NCBI GenBank assembly: GCA_964007475.1 | Contig: OZ023275.1 | Span: forward strand, 7,750,001-7,814,000 | From: Hybos culiciformis | Lineage: Eukaryota; Arthropoda; Insecta; Diptera; Hybotidae | Direction of reading: 5' to 3' | Length of the DNA stretch: 64,000 bases | Shown here: piece after piece, positions 1-13,348 of the stretch | Layout: every line of letters starts with the position of its first letter | Numbering within the stretch: the first letter of the stretch is position 1 | Position numbers and translations under genes: made by a program | Notes under the pieces: model-generated | What the model was told of the DNA's origin: nothing | Databases searched by the model: none | Seen by the model: the letters and a program-made list of their open reading frames with translations, nothing else

Positions 1-3000
1 CAACTTATCTTTTGTCTTAAATTCAGACTTAATTTTGGCTTTCAAGAAAACTGAGGAATACAAATATATATACGTTTGACATATAAAATAAAAAGTCAAC
101 GATTGTGGTGGGCAATATTCAATATTCAGTCGAATTAACTGTTTTGAAAATTCATATATTCAACAAAGTTGCCACAATCTTATTTACACACGGACGAAAT
201 TGTTAAAAAAAGTATACCGGAAGAATAATAATAAAATTTTTTTAGAAATTCCGAGAACAGAACTTAAAAAAAAATCATTTTACTCAATCTATTTTAACAC
301 GAAAAATCGATTTTATGAAACTATAATTTTATTAATTTATTCAAACAATCAAGTGTGAATTTTATGCCAATAAATGACTTTTTGTTAAAGATTCAAAAAA
401 AAAAAAAAATTGCAATCACTTTCAAACTGGATTAATAATAATCCAGAATAAAAAAAAGAAGAAAAATCTTTAATCAAAGTAATGGAAATCTTATTCAAAC
501 AAAAAAAACGAGTAATAAATTCTTACAGAACATATTAATTTTTTTTTTCTTTTGAAATAATTATTTTGTTCCAGGTTAAGTGTAATAATGTTAAACCATA
601 AATGTATATATATACGAACAACATGATTTATTAAATACTTAAGTTATGTTTATTTTTCAAAACTTTCTGCCTTATCATTTTAATGAAAGTAGTTTTTCAT
701 ATGAAAGATTATCTCTGCCCTTCAATTAAAAAAATTAGCCCAGTTTTTTTTTTTTTTGAAACAGCGCACTTATAACAACACGCATTTTCTCATCTTGAAA
801 GGCATACAATTACAAATACTTTTATGCTGTTTAAAAGTCAAAAAAAAAGAAGAAAATTTAATTAAAATCCTCAAAAAGTCAGGACAGTATTTTGGAAGAA
901 AAAAGCCCCAAAATATCAGAATTTCTTTTCAGTTTTTAAATTAAAGCAAATTTCTAGAATTTTCTTTAATTTTTATAAATTTTATTGTCGTTTTTCGATA
1001 GTTTCTTTAAGTACATGAAAGTGACGATACTTGAAGCAAACGATATGGATTGAGATAAATTAATTATTATTTCTCAATTTTTTTTAAATTATTTTGAAGT
1101 AATGTTTTAATGTATCGCACCAAGTGTTTCTGATAACATTGAAAATTAATAAACAAAAAACATAATGTAAATAACGTAATGATTTTTCAATAATGATTTT
1201 TCAGTTCTCAAAACTATCTTAATATGAATAATCAAAGTAAAAGTTAACAATTAACAATTCTATGTCATAATTAATATTTTTAGGCAGTTTATCTGATAAT
1301 CAGACCCTGTTTTCAACATTAACAGTATATGTACAAAATAATTACAATTTTGGAAGTATTTTAAAATGAAGGATTTAAGAATGCTAACAAAAATATTAAG
1401 TTTTAATAATCTATGTCATAATAATAAAAGGGTTTTTAAGTTAATAACCTAGAATCAAATATAATTACAACAAAAAAATCGGATCAAGATGGTTGAGAAA
1501 ATCCTAACTAACTTAATTAGATTGTAGGGTGTGCTGTATACGTTTAATTTTCGAAGATTGAATATTTGTTGACCTACAATTGAAATGTTAAATAAAAAAA
1601 AGACTTTTAAGTAAAATTACAACCTGGTTAAAGTCATCATATTTTATACATGAAATAGAACTAATGACACGTCTACTGATTAATGTAAATCTTATTTTCA
1701 AACAAGCGAGGTACTTTTAATCATGGAAGTTAAATAAACATTTATTTCGACGTACTTAAATTATTAAAATTAAAATTTTTAAAATCTACAGCGTTACCAA
1801 AACATGGAATTTTAAAATTATTAATTGAGTTTTAAGTTTGAGTTGGGAGTAGAGTTATTAATCGCTCCGATGCGATGTTATTTCGTACAAAAATTAAAGA
1901 ACTAAGAACGCACATACACGTAGTTAATCAATGAATTTTTACCCTACATATCACAATATTTACTAAATATTATCCATAATCAGGTTACGCGCGCCGAACT
2001 GTTTAATTCATATATGTTCATGTATCAAATAAGTATGAATGAATGGAAAAATAAAATTATTGTTAAAATTTTATACAAAAAAAAATGATTGTTAATCACA
2101 TTGAGGATTTAATAAACTCAAGAAGTTATATTTAACTTCTGTTCTTTTGGATGAAATATGATAAAAAGATGTAATTATTTTGATACACATTAGGCTTTTT
2201 TATTCTTCTTTAATGGTAGCATGTCAATATTGTAAGAAAAAAAAAACACAATTATAATGATAAGACTTTAATCTAACTGTAAATCTTTGTTAATAAACAA
2301 CACTGTAAAGTTTGTACAAAATATAGGACAAAAGTTATTGTGCAACAATTCATTTATGAGACTCCTTATAACAAAAGAAACCCAAACAATTAAGGTTTTG
2401 AAGTCATTTATTGCTTTGAGATTTTGCGAAGTTCAACTGCTCTAATCCAATACCGAAAAATGGTTATTTATTTTTCATTTATCTGTCAGCTCAGACTTAC
2501 TTAATTTTAGAATAAAATAATTATTTCAAGAAAGTTTATTTAAACTTAGTCAAAGAGTTGAATCTTACTAAAGTTTCTTAAACTATGAAATAAAAAACAA
2601 TTAAATTTGTGGTTTATGCATTCGTGCTTCAAATTAAAAACAAACATAAATTTAAACTTAAGTTATTCTTTTACAAAATGGATTTTTTTTTACAGTGAAG
2701 ATTATCTTAATTATTTATCTTTTAATTTTATTTCATCTCCTGGAAGAACGTTCTTAGAATGTTCTCATGAGTTTAAAAAATTACGGAAAAAATTTTCGAA
2801 GATTAATAAATTCAGAATTCAGACATGCATCAGTCATAAGCATTACATAATAATATCCTAAATATAAATGTAAAGTGCACATTAAAATAAAATTATTTAC
2901 ACGCAAATATATGTTTAAAAAAAGAAAATTTAATCATCAAATCCTTTTTCAATTTGTTTATAATAAATCTTTTATTTGTATTATCTACATGTTAACTAAG

Positions 3001-3628
3001 GGCTCTGAAGAAAAAGTTGAATTAAGTTTCTCATAACTAAAAATGGTTGTTCGTATTATTGTGGAATAAATTTTAATCTAGAATCTATTGAATAATGATT
3101 AATTTAATCTGATGTTATGCATAAATACTGCACTGTTTCTCAAATTCAAAGATTTGCGTTGGCCATAAGTTTTTAATTACCAAAATTTTATAACATCAAG
3201 TATTACAGCATAACTAGTAGTTTATATTTATAATGTAAATTCATATATATAAGCGAAAATTAAAACGAATCCAAAATCTATGAGCCTTAAACTATGAAAT
3301 TTGCTGAAGAATTTTTCGCATTAAAAAAGTAATTTAGAGAGAAAACTACAAATTTGAAATTTTTTTATTATATACTTCCAACTCTGCGATCGTGATTTTG
3401 TGTTTAATCAAAACTTAAAAGCATTATCAGCTTAAAGTGTAATCCTGCGATATTAAGATTTTTTATATTAAACATACCATAAAAAAAGGAAGTCTAATGA
3501 ACGCTTTTAAAAAAAATAAATTAATTTGAATGAAACCCAATGAAATGTTTTTTTTTTTTTAATATCTTCTTATAAAAGATCATTGCAATTTAAGCTTGTC
3601 AACACCTTTAACGACATGTTTTCGCTTT
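1..3628. other. AT-rich non-coding DNA, no gene seen
   Basis: This is low-complexity AT-rich sequence with many short A and T runs. Open frames are short, lack any recognisable domain and have the codon makeup of random AT-rich DNA. I see no splice-flanked exon, RNA gene or terminal-repeat element here. It ends at a scaffold gap. Confidence 0.6.
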
Positions 3629-3828
3629 NNNNNNNNNNNNNNNNNNNNNNNNNNNNNNNNNNNNNNNNNNNNNNNNNNNNNNNNNNNNNNNNNNNNNNNN
3701 NNNNNNNNNNNNNNNNNNNNNNNNNNNNNNNNNNNNNNNNNNNNNNNNNNNNNNNNNNNNNNNNNNNNNNNNNNNNNNNNNNNNNNNNNNNNNNNNNNNN
3801 NNNNNNNNNNNNNNNNNNNNNNNNNNNN
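3629..3828. other. assembly gap (200 N)
   Basis: A run of exactly 200 N. The round number suggests a scaffolding placeholder rather than a measured distance, so the true sequence length here is unknown. Open frames that appear to run through it are artefacts. Confidence 0.98.
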
Positions 3829-6800
3829 GAATGATATTTTGTTATTAATACCAAACCTAAATTTTTAGAAAAATATCAGATTGTGAGGAGATTCTAAATT
3901 TTTAGAATTACTTGCCATTTATTTGAGTTTTATTTCGGTTTGGGATATTTTTCATAAAACGAATAACAAATACTATAAAAGGGAGAATATATGGAATACA
4001 ACAAAATGATATAACCTGGGATATAGAGCTTGGATAAAAATAAAATGAAAGAAATAATTCACGGCAAAAAGGTAAAACTTATTTCTTAGAAATTCTGATA
4101 AGTTGTATTCACCACATTTATAGTGTAAATTAAACTATCAAAGCACAGGGTAGAAGCAAGTAATTCACGAAATAAATAAAACTTATTTAAATATATGCCT
4201 TACCGTAATGGAGTTTGAAATGCTTTATTTCTAATTAAATAATAATATTAATTTTATTTTCAAGTAATGAATTGAAGATGCTGTTGGTGTTTTCACTTTC
4301 AGTTTTCGATTGTTCATACAAATATTGGTAGCTTCTTTCTATTGAAATTATTGATGAATTCATTTTTGCCACGCGATTTCCTAAAAGAAAAATTGGTTAA
4401 TTTAATTCTTTAATGTTACAATTTATTAAATAAAACTTTTATTTTTTAATGAATGTGTATTACTTTGATTCGATTTTGGGGAATTTTACTGTGCAGAAAT
4501 AGAAAGGAAATCGCTATGCATTTCCTTAAATTGTCGGTCATTAGTAGAAATTGAAATAATATTTAGAATAACATCGGATACCAGGCTAACAAATTTAACA
4601 CGATGACATTTTTATTGGATAATAACGAAAATACTAATTAAATTTTATTTAATTTGCTTTGACTAAACGGACGTAACACTTTTCATTTGAATTCAGGAAG
4701 GTGTTACCGAGTATTGTGCAAACAAATATATATAATGAAAAAAAAAAGAAAACATTTTAATTAATTGATTTTCATTTAAATTAAACTACATAGGAATGTA
4801 AATTTGTTATTACATTTGTGAAGATAAAAAATATCTTTGTGGTTGAAAAATTTCGTTCAATATATTTAATTTTAATTCGATTTAATATGATTTTAAAATT
4901 CATGGGAATTGCCTGTCGTGATTCAAAATAATTAAAAATTCATGAGTCGTTGAGAATGTCAACTGATCAATTCAATTAAAACTGTTTGAAAATAAAAAAT
5001 AATAATCCCAAGATCCGACCCTTATGATAATTCCTGCGGACAAGTGTTAACATTTTAATTGAATCTGTGAAAAAAAACATGAGATATCATTTACATATTA
5101 GTACATTATAAGAATTATACAATTTTATGAATAAAATCTATAAAACAGGCAATAAAAAGTTAATTTTCATATTAATTTTAATTCAGGCATATTCTTCAGG
5201 TTTTGCATCTTCTAAAAATCATATTTCGCAAAATTTTTTGTACGAATTGAACCCTTAAAAAAATTTATTTTCCATGGATCTTAACAGAATTTTATTCTGG
5301 TAACAAATGTAGTTTAGGAAACAAAGATATTTGACATATTAGATATTGATTTGGGCGGATTTTAACCTGGTTTTGTATTAATAAAACTATCGAAAGAAAT
5401 AAGTACCATATTTTTTTGTTTTCAGTAAAAATCAAGAGGTTCAGATTCTTAAAAAAACATTATTATCATAATAGATCAAATTCATATCTAAATGTATTTT
5501 TTTATGTTTTCTCAATTGTCATTAAGACAAATTATTCCATGAATTGTCAAAACACATAAATAATTTCTTCCGGGGAATTAATACTTCAATATTTGACATT
5601 AAAAACATTATATTTCACATTAAATCCTTTATTATTGTCAAAGAAATATTAAAAGTAAAATTTTTTTTTTAAAATAAATTTCAATGTTTTGTTATTTGAA
5701 GATTTCTTTATTTTTTTCTTTTACTAGTTTGAATAAAACGGAAGTAAATCCTTAGTGTCAAAAAGAGGTACGTATAATTTATGCAAAGAAATTTATTCAG
5801 ACATGCACGCGTCTATGCAAAAAACAAAATATATTCAAGGATGTACAGAAGAGCTCAAAGGATTGAAAAAAAAAAAAACAATCAGGTTTTGTGAATCCTT
5901 AAATCAAAAATTAAAATCCACCTTCAAAATATACAATTTTCTTATTGTAAAAATAGTTAAAATAGTAAGCATTTTAAAAAAGAGTTTATAATATGTAAAA
6001 AAGAATACATTTAAAAAATGTTAATTTTACTTAAAAAAAAAGAATTATGTGTTAGATAATATGTATGTTGTAAATATATTTCATAAAAAAAAACAAAAAT
6101 AAATGTTTTATGTTTGATCAATCGCCTATTTTCAAGTTATTAAAATATAGCTGCGACCAGAGTACTAAGAATTGTGCTATTGGCTCTGATTTTATATTAA
6201 TATATAATATATATATAAATATGTTTGTAATGGAAATACTCATTAAAGTGCATGTGATATTATTATAAAATTATTCAGATCAGATAAAAATAAAATTAAA
6301 ATCAACAGGCAATTTATATATATTCTATATATAAAAATAATTCATCACCCCAATTTTACTTTTTTTTACGTTAAGAGTGGCGCTTTCATTATTATATAAA
6401 TCATAATATCATAAGTAAATCTTCATAATGATTGTTATTTTTAATATTAAAAACAAAATTTATTGCGTGTGGTCTCTTTAGTATATTTATCTGATTTGTG
6501 CTAAAATACCTCCAAAAAAGATTTTTTTATCAACAGTGGCATATTAGCCTTAATCCAAAAAGCTTTTTTATTATTATTATAGGTTCAAGAAATCGGGGAT
6601 AATATTTAAAAAAAATGATTCGTTCAATGTACAGAATGGATGGATGAACCTAAAAATGTTATTTTTGATACAAAAAACTAAGACATTTCTAATACATACA
6701 ATTCTAAACCATCATTTTGATAAGTTGAGCTATGTTTCATTTTCTAAGTTTCGCACTTTTGAATCCGAAAAGCATAAAACATTAGCTACGCGTAATCTTA

Positions 6801-7144
6801 GTACCTAGATAACGAAAACAAAATATTTCAATATTTCTTAATATCACCGTTTACTGTAAGAGAATCCACTGGCGTCAAGGCAAGTGCGATAATTAATATC
6901 AACTGCATAATATAATGTTAATTCACTATTTTTTTAATTTTATTTGATTTTTTATATTTCTTAATTTTTCAGATCTAATTATAAGTCTATAAACAAAATC
7001 AAGGGCAAATTTATACTAAAAATAAAACATAACTTTCACTAATTCAAATTTCAAGAAAAAATAAATGTGAGGCGTTATATTTTTAACACTGTCTTTTTTT
7101 TTTCTTTGAAAAACAATAAATTTTATTTTTGTATTTTAGTATTA

Positions 7145-7165
7145 TATACTTATACTTATACTTAT
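7145..7165. repeat. microsatellite, 6-bp unit TATACT
   Basis: About three and a half tandem copies of a TATACT-type hexamer. Simple sequence repeat with no evident function. Confidence 0.7.
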
Positions 7166-8458
7166 TTATAACACACCAATAACACTTTTCTTGCTATTTC
7201 AGTTAAAACTGGAGGATGAAAAACAACAAAAAAACAAAAATATTTGTGGAATCGTTTTTAAGCATTAAATTTGAGTCTGGTATTTCGGTTGATTTTTTTG
7301 AGAATCATGAATTGATTTTTATTAATAAGTTAAATATGAGTTCTTGCTACAATATCTATTCGATGGTTACTTTATAAAACAAAATACTTTAAATTTAAAT
7401 AAAGATTATGTCCCACTAATCTGTATTATTATTGATATAAATCTTCCTTTGAAAATAATAAAAATAAAAAAAGATACAAAAAATTCGTCGGAATAATGTA
7501 AAGAATTTTCAAGTCTGCTTATTTTCCAAATGATATTATTTATGTAGAAATCGTCGCATCGTTAAAAAACAAACTTTAAGGTTTCATTATTTTTTCATTC
7601 CATTCCATTCATAAGATTAACAAAAATCAAAAACTTCAATCTATAGATAAAAATGTTAAAGACAACCAAATTAAATTATCCGAATAATGATATATGTATA
7701 TATACATGTAAATGTTATCAAATATAATATATGTTTTTGATTTAAATCTCATATATGATAATGTAGATTTGGTGAGTTCTTTCTTCAGCAAACCGGTGAT
7801 TTCACCCTTTAGAAATCATAAAATGTTAATATGAGGATAAGACGTTAGATCATTATCTGAAAGTGATGTTTTTTTCATTATCCTAATTTCTCTTTAATAT
7901 TTTTACTACCTGATGTTCAGTATCAGTTGGGTGGACTTTATGCGACTATATTTGACCTGTATAATTTAACATGCCTAATTCATGAAAGTGGTGTTATTGC
8001 AAGAAAACATTTTTTAATAAAATCAATTCTACTATGTTTTAAATAATTTAGTCGATTGAAATGACTTTTTATGACAAGTTTTGCATGCTAATAATAATTG
8101 ATACAAACCTTACAGGCAAATTGTACACGCATGAAGATACAAGATACAATTTGCGTGTACCATATTATTTTATTATTAAGACTCCTAATGTATTTCTTTA
8201 AGAGTTAGTTATAAACAAAAATATTTGATGAGAAATTTTTTTCAAAATTTCTATGGGGTGGTTTTTTAATTTCACATAGACCTTAAATTCAGGCACAGGT
8301 AAAAGACGTGTAAAGAACAAATTCCAATTTAAGGTGCAAATTATGAATCTATTTCACTTAGGGCACAAAAAATTACTTTAAAGTATTACGGTATGACTTA
8401 TAGGAAGAATAAACATAGAACACAGAGCACAAAAGCAATCAACAGTTGTGATTCCATG

Positions 8459-8529
8459 ATTGGTGGAAATAGTATTGGTTAACTTGAAAGGGTAGTACAA
8501 ATATTGGTTGAACAATACCCTCCACCAAT
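8459..8529. repeat. imperfect hairpin, 71 bp
   Basis: ATTGGTGGA at 8459-8467 is matched by its reverse complement TCCACCAAT at 8521-8529. Further pairing continues inward (TATTGG with CAATA), and AGGGTA with TACCCT form an alternative inner stem. It could be a foldback remnant or a structured transcript. No flanking target-site duplication was recognised. Confidence 0.45.
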
Positions 8530-11500
8530 TATCTATGTTTTAAGACACTAAATAAAGACATAATGATGTTACTTCTTTCAGCTAACATTCGAAATTGGTT
8601 TCAAAATTTAAAAAAATTACATTTAATTCAAAGATTATATGAAATTACATTACGTAAAAAAATAAAATAAAATATACTATAATGCAATATACTTAATTTT
8701 TTGAAAGCTTCGACCAACGACGATGAAACATGTGGATTACTGTTTTAACATTTTCTACAATTTCCCTTTAAATGATAAAATTTAAATGATATTCACATAT
8801 GCAGTCATTAAAACCTAACTTAATTACATATTTTTCAGTTAACAAAATTGATTTAAAACACTTTTTATATTAACACCAATTATTTGCTGCATCATTTATC
8901 TTCTTATCTCTGTAATTTGTTGCTGATTTATACGAGCAATCTTTTTGCATTATTTATCTAAAAAGACCATTACGAAGAAATTATGCAAAACCGTGGATAA
9001 AATAATTATAATAATGGTTATTTATAAATACAAATAACGGTCTGTCAGTCGTCAGTGAATTTAGTAATTGTTCAAACGAAAAACTGAAAATAAAAACTTA
9101 AGTTACTTAAGAATTTATTGGAAGAAAAATAATGTTAGAACAATGTGCATCAGAAGAGAAATGGAAACTCTATTTATCGTTATAATTTGCATTGACCTTT
9201 GTATTGATGTCTTATAAGTATAAGGAAAATAACTTATTGTTAGGTGCTGGAGTTAGGTATGGAATTATATCGTTAAATTTACAGCAATAACGTAAAAATT
9301 AAGAAATTTAAAAAAAAAGTAATCCTTTTGATCTACAAAGCATTTTATTTTTAATTTTTAGATCCCTTAGTGATAGGTTTTATCATCTGACTTAACATCA
9401 AAATCATCGTGGGATTACAATATTATAGAATATTCAAGTTTGGCTCTAAAAATCTACTTACTAATATGAAAAAGATTTATCCCAAAAACTGAAATTTAAT
9501 TCATTCATAAGCTGTTTTGTTTAAAATGAATTCAGATGCATCTTAGAATACCATTGAATTTCAAATTATTTTTATGCTATTAATCTTAAGAAAAATCAAA
9601 AATATCTTGATTTAACATACTTCGGATTCACTTTTCATTTTCTTTTATTTTGGGTTTGAGAGAAAAAAAGTATTTTTTTTTATTTTATCTTTAAATAATT
9701 TTTTTTAACTTTATCTGAAAAAATAATGCGTTAATGATAAAACTTGCTAAATGTAAAACCGGATGACAGAAATTCAAAGTATATAGTAAAAGAATAATAA
9801 TAATTCATAGAATTTTTACATAAAACCAAAATAATCATATATCTTTAAGGGACATTTACACGGAAACTTTTTTTATACACTATAAACTATATAGTTATTC
9901 TCAGATACAAGTTTCATATATGAGAAATTAAAGAATATAAAAATATTGTATAATATACATATATAAGTAATTGAAACTACATATCAACAGTATTTTTATT
10001 TTATTAAAATTGATATGCCGTTGTATTAATCGTATAAAACGAATTCTGTAAGAATGAGAATAAAATTATTATCAAAGTTGTACGTTTAATCGAGAAATCG
10101 AAAGATTTTTATTGCGGAAATTTGTATGAAATTTATGTAATAATCGTGTGTAGGTTTAATAAGAATATATATTAAATAAAGGTAACTTATAGATGCATTA
10201 GCTTAGTTTCTTTTATGATAAATAAGATGGATACAAATGTTAGAAACGACTATTGCAGATTTAAAATAAAATAATTATTATAAATTACAAATTAAGTTTG
10301 AATTAGTGTTAAAAATTTGAAAGTAGATAAAAATTGTATTCAAATAACGATTTTTACTGCAAATTTATTATGGATTTAAGGCTATTTCGGCATATTAGTT
10401 AAATTATTAAATTTTTAATTGCATTAGTACACATAATTTAAGGCTGAAAATTGCAAATATCCCTGTTAGTATATCATTACTTATTATCTTAACTGTTGAA
10501 TTTTAGAACAAAATGAGTTTTTAACCAATCCATTGCTGAATTTCTTCCCAAAAAAAAAGAAAAAAATCATTTATAATCATTCGAAAGGAAAATAAAATTC
10601 AACTATTTATATATAAAAATTATGACTGAAACATTAACGAAAAAAACGATGGTTTATGTTTAAATAAAAAAATGGGTGGTTATTCTCACGGAATTTATGT
10701 CTTATTTTAATTTAAATGGCAATTTAATTATCAATTTATAGGTATGCAAAGGGTAACATTTATATACAAATAAAATATAAATAGATTCATGAGAATTTTT
10801 TTTCCTATATATTTAGTCTAGTTCTAGTAGTTGGATTACTGCATGTATTCTGGTTTAAATTTTTTTTATATAACTATCTTTTCTGCCAGCTTAATAACAT
10901 TATTGTTTAAAACGCCTACATTACCCATATTAAATTGTTTCAAGCTTTCATTGCTATATTATATTCCTTAAAAATCACCCACATGAAAAAAAAACTAAAT
11001 AATTTGCTAAAATTTTCAACAAACCCCAAAGAGGATTCTTCCAATTTGAAGCTCTGATGTAATTAAATTGAAAAGATCCAAAATAAATGTTTATAGATTT
11101 TTTATCTCTATTAATTTTCATAAAGATAACCTAGAAGTTATAATTCGCATTTGATAAACAGATTTACAACCAATAATTTAAAAAAATATTTTCATAAAAT
11201 TTGCAGAAAATTAAAAATAATTACTTACATTAAGAAATTACATTACCATTATATTTTTTTAAATTAGGTGCTCTTCTGCATAAAACTACGATGACTTTTT
11301 AGATTTACTATATATTTAGATAATATTAAATAAATATATTAGTTTATAAATGTTTAAAAAAAAACTCTTATATATATAGCAAGAACTTACGGCTATGATA
11401 TCTTTATAAAAAATTCAGAGTTAGAAAAATACACCATTATTTAAATTTTTGTAATTTTTATTTTTTTTTATTTTGCCTTCAATAAAGTATGAAAATAACA

Positions 11501-13141
11501 CATCATTTTTAAAATAATGACTATCAAAATTGTTTGCCACCTAAGGAAAACATGTTGTTAATATAATAATTTCTAATTTAAAGAAATAATAATTGCACCA
11601 CTATGCTTTTATGATTTTTACCGTAGGTAAAAATAATTCAAAAGATATCAAGTCAAATGATATGGTCAATTATAATCATAAAAAAAAAAATTATATATAC
11701 TTATACATACATTATGTTATGTATCATATATACAAAAGGATTCATCCAAACAAAAGACACGCGAACATCTTTTGCACTTGAAAAACATAGGATTTCAATT
11801 AAAAGAATAATAACCTCCAATGGTGTTCAGTATCATATCAAACAAAAAGTCTTTTTTTGTTAAAGAGAAATTAAAATTAAATTAGCTCAAGAAAATGCGG
11901 GATTTAGTTACTTCAAATTCTATGTTGATGGAAAAATTTGCTATTCAGATAAATTATTAATTTTTCTTCTTGTAGCGTACAGTTCATGCATGCAATGCAA
12001 CGGAGGATGTTTTGCTGATTTAATGCTTAAATAAATTCTGTTATTTCCGATACAATTTAATGTTCTAGCGTCTATGTGTAAAGCCTTACAAAGTTATTCA
12101 AAACTCTTTACGTACATATATAGATCAGATCAGAATATTAAATTCTTATCAGAACAAGTCGCTTAAAACAGAGGTATAACGAAAAAATTTAATATTATAC
12201 TTTTCATCTTTATTTCATTTAAATTCTATCCTTCATATATTAATTTCATTTATTTTATATCACATAAATTTTTTGATAGCACTTGATTTTTGCGAATCTC
12301 CTGCTGTTATTATCTCTATTGTTATATAGAATCCTTTGTTTTGTCCTTTAAAGCGCCATTTGATGAAAAGGATGATGAGCAAAAAATCACCTGTTTTTAT
12401 CGCGTTAACGCAATAAAGATATAGAGGCTTCAAGGCGTGTTCAAAAACTAATTTCGATTAAAAATTATTATAGGTATTTCTTGTATTTGTTTTTAACAAA
12501 ATAATTTTAGTTAATGGTTTTTTAGTTTGCTTTTGATCACTTTATTAAAGATTTTATCCGTCTCATAAGTTTGTTAATTTATTGGTTTTTGTAAATGGCA
12601 AATGCACCACTTTCTGCGTGCAGATTCAAACACCTTCTAAGAAAAAATTAAAAATAAGTCATAGGATGACAAGCGCACGCCTTGAAAATAAAATATGTTT
12701 TTTGAAACAAGTGCACCAAAAATTGGACAGTTGAGGATGTCAAAAATTTTAATATATACATAAATATTAAACTAAAATTGAAATTTTAGATGTGATCGCG
12801 AAACATATATGTATCCATATTATGTTGGGACGTGTATTTTGTTTAAAAGTTCCCAGAAATTGTTGCAATGTACATTTTTATGATATTGGCGGTATAGAAA
12901 TTGTTAATTTTTATCTCAATTACTTATTTCTTATTATTCACATAAATATCTTCTATTTAACTACTTAAATAGTCTTGTGTTTCGCCATACAATTTTTAAT
13001 GGTATTGTATGGAGTTTTTTTTTTTTAATTATTCAACATAAGTATATATCTATAAAATATTGATACTAAAATAAATAAATAAAAAAAATATACTAAAAAA
13101 AAACTTTTCAAACCACACTTTTATTAATGAGTAGAAAATTC

Positions 13142-13348
13142 ACTCACATGCCAAATTTCACAATGATTGGATTATAGTCTAAAAATTGATTACAATATTT
13201 GACGCATGAATAATAGTGCCGATCCTAAGTCAATCACCGCGCAAAAAATTTTAAAATATTGTATTGACACCTAAAATAGACTCACATGCAAAATTTCAAG
13301 ATTACTGGAAGTGGTCTAAAATTTGATTACAAGATTTGATGCATGAAT
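13142..13348. repeat. degenerate direct repeat, two ~70-bp copies
   Basis: Two copies of a block beginning ACTCACATGC and ending GCATGAATA lie at about 13142-13211 and 13280-13348. They share CAAATTTCA, a TCTAAAA/TTGATTAC stretch and ATTTGAYGCATGAATA, with scattered substitutions. This looks like part of an old interspersed repeat present twice rather than a gene. No coding potential is retained. Confidence 0.6.

Noticed and set aside
3570..3868. Open frames crossing 3629-3828
   Set aside because: They consist almost entirely of N from the scaffold gap.
5755..5991. 78-aa Lys-rich open frame
   Set aside because: No domain, no splice context, and composition as expected for AT-rich non-coding DNA.
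12429..12686. Possible TIR element with TTCAAGGCGTG ends
   Set aside because: Only 11 bp are inverted, with no extension and no target duplication, so it is too weak to call.
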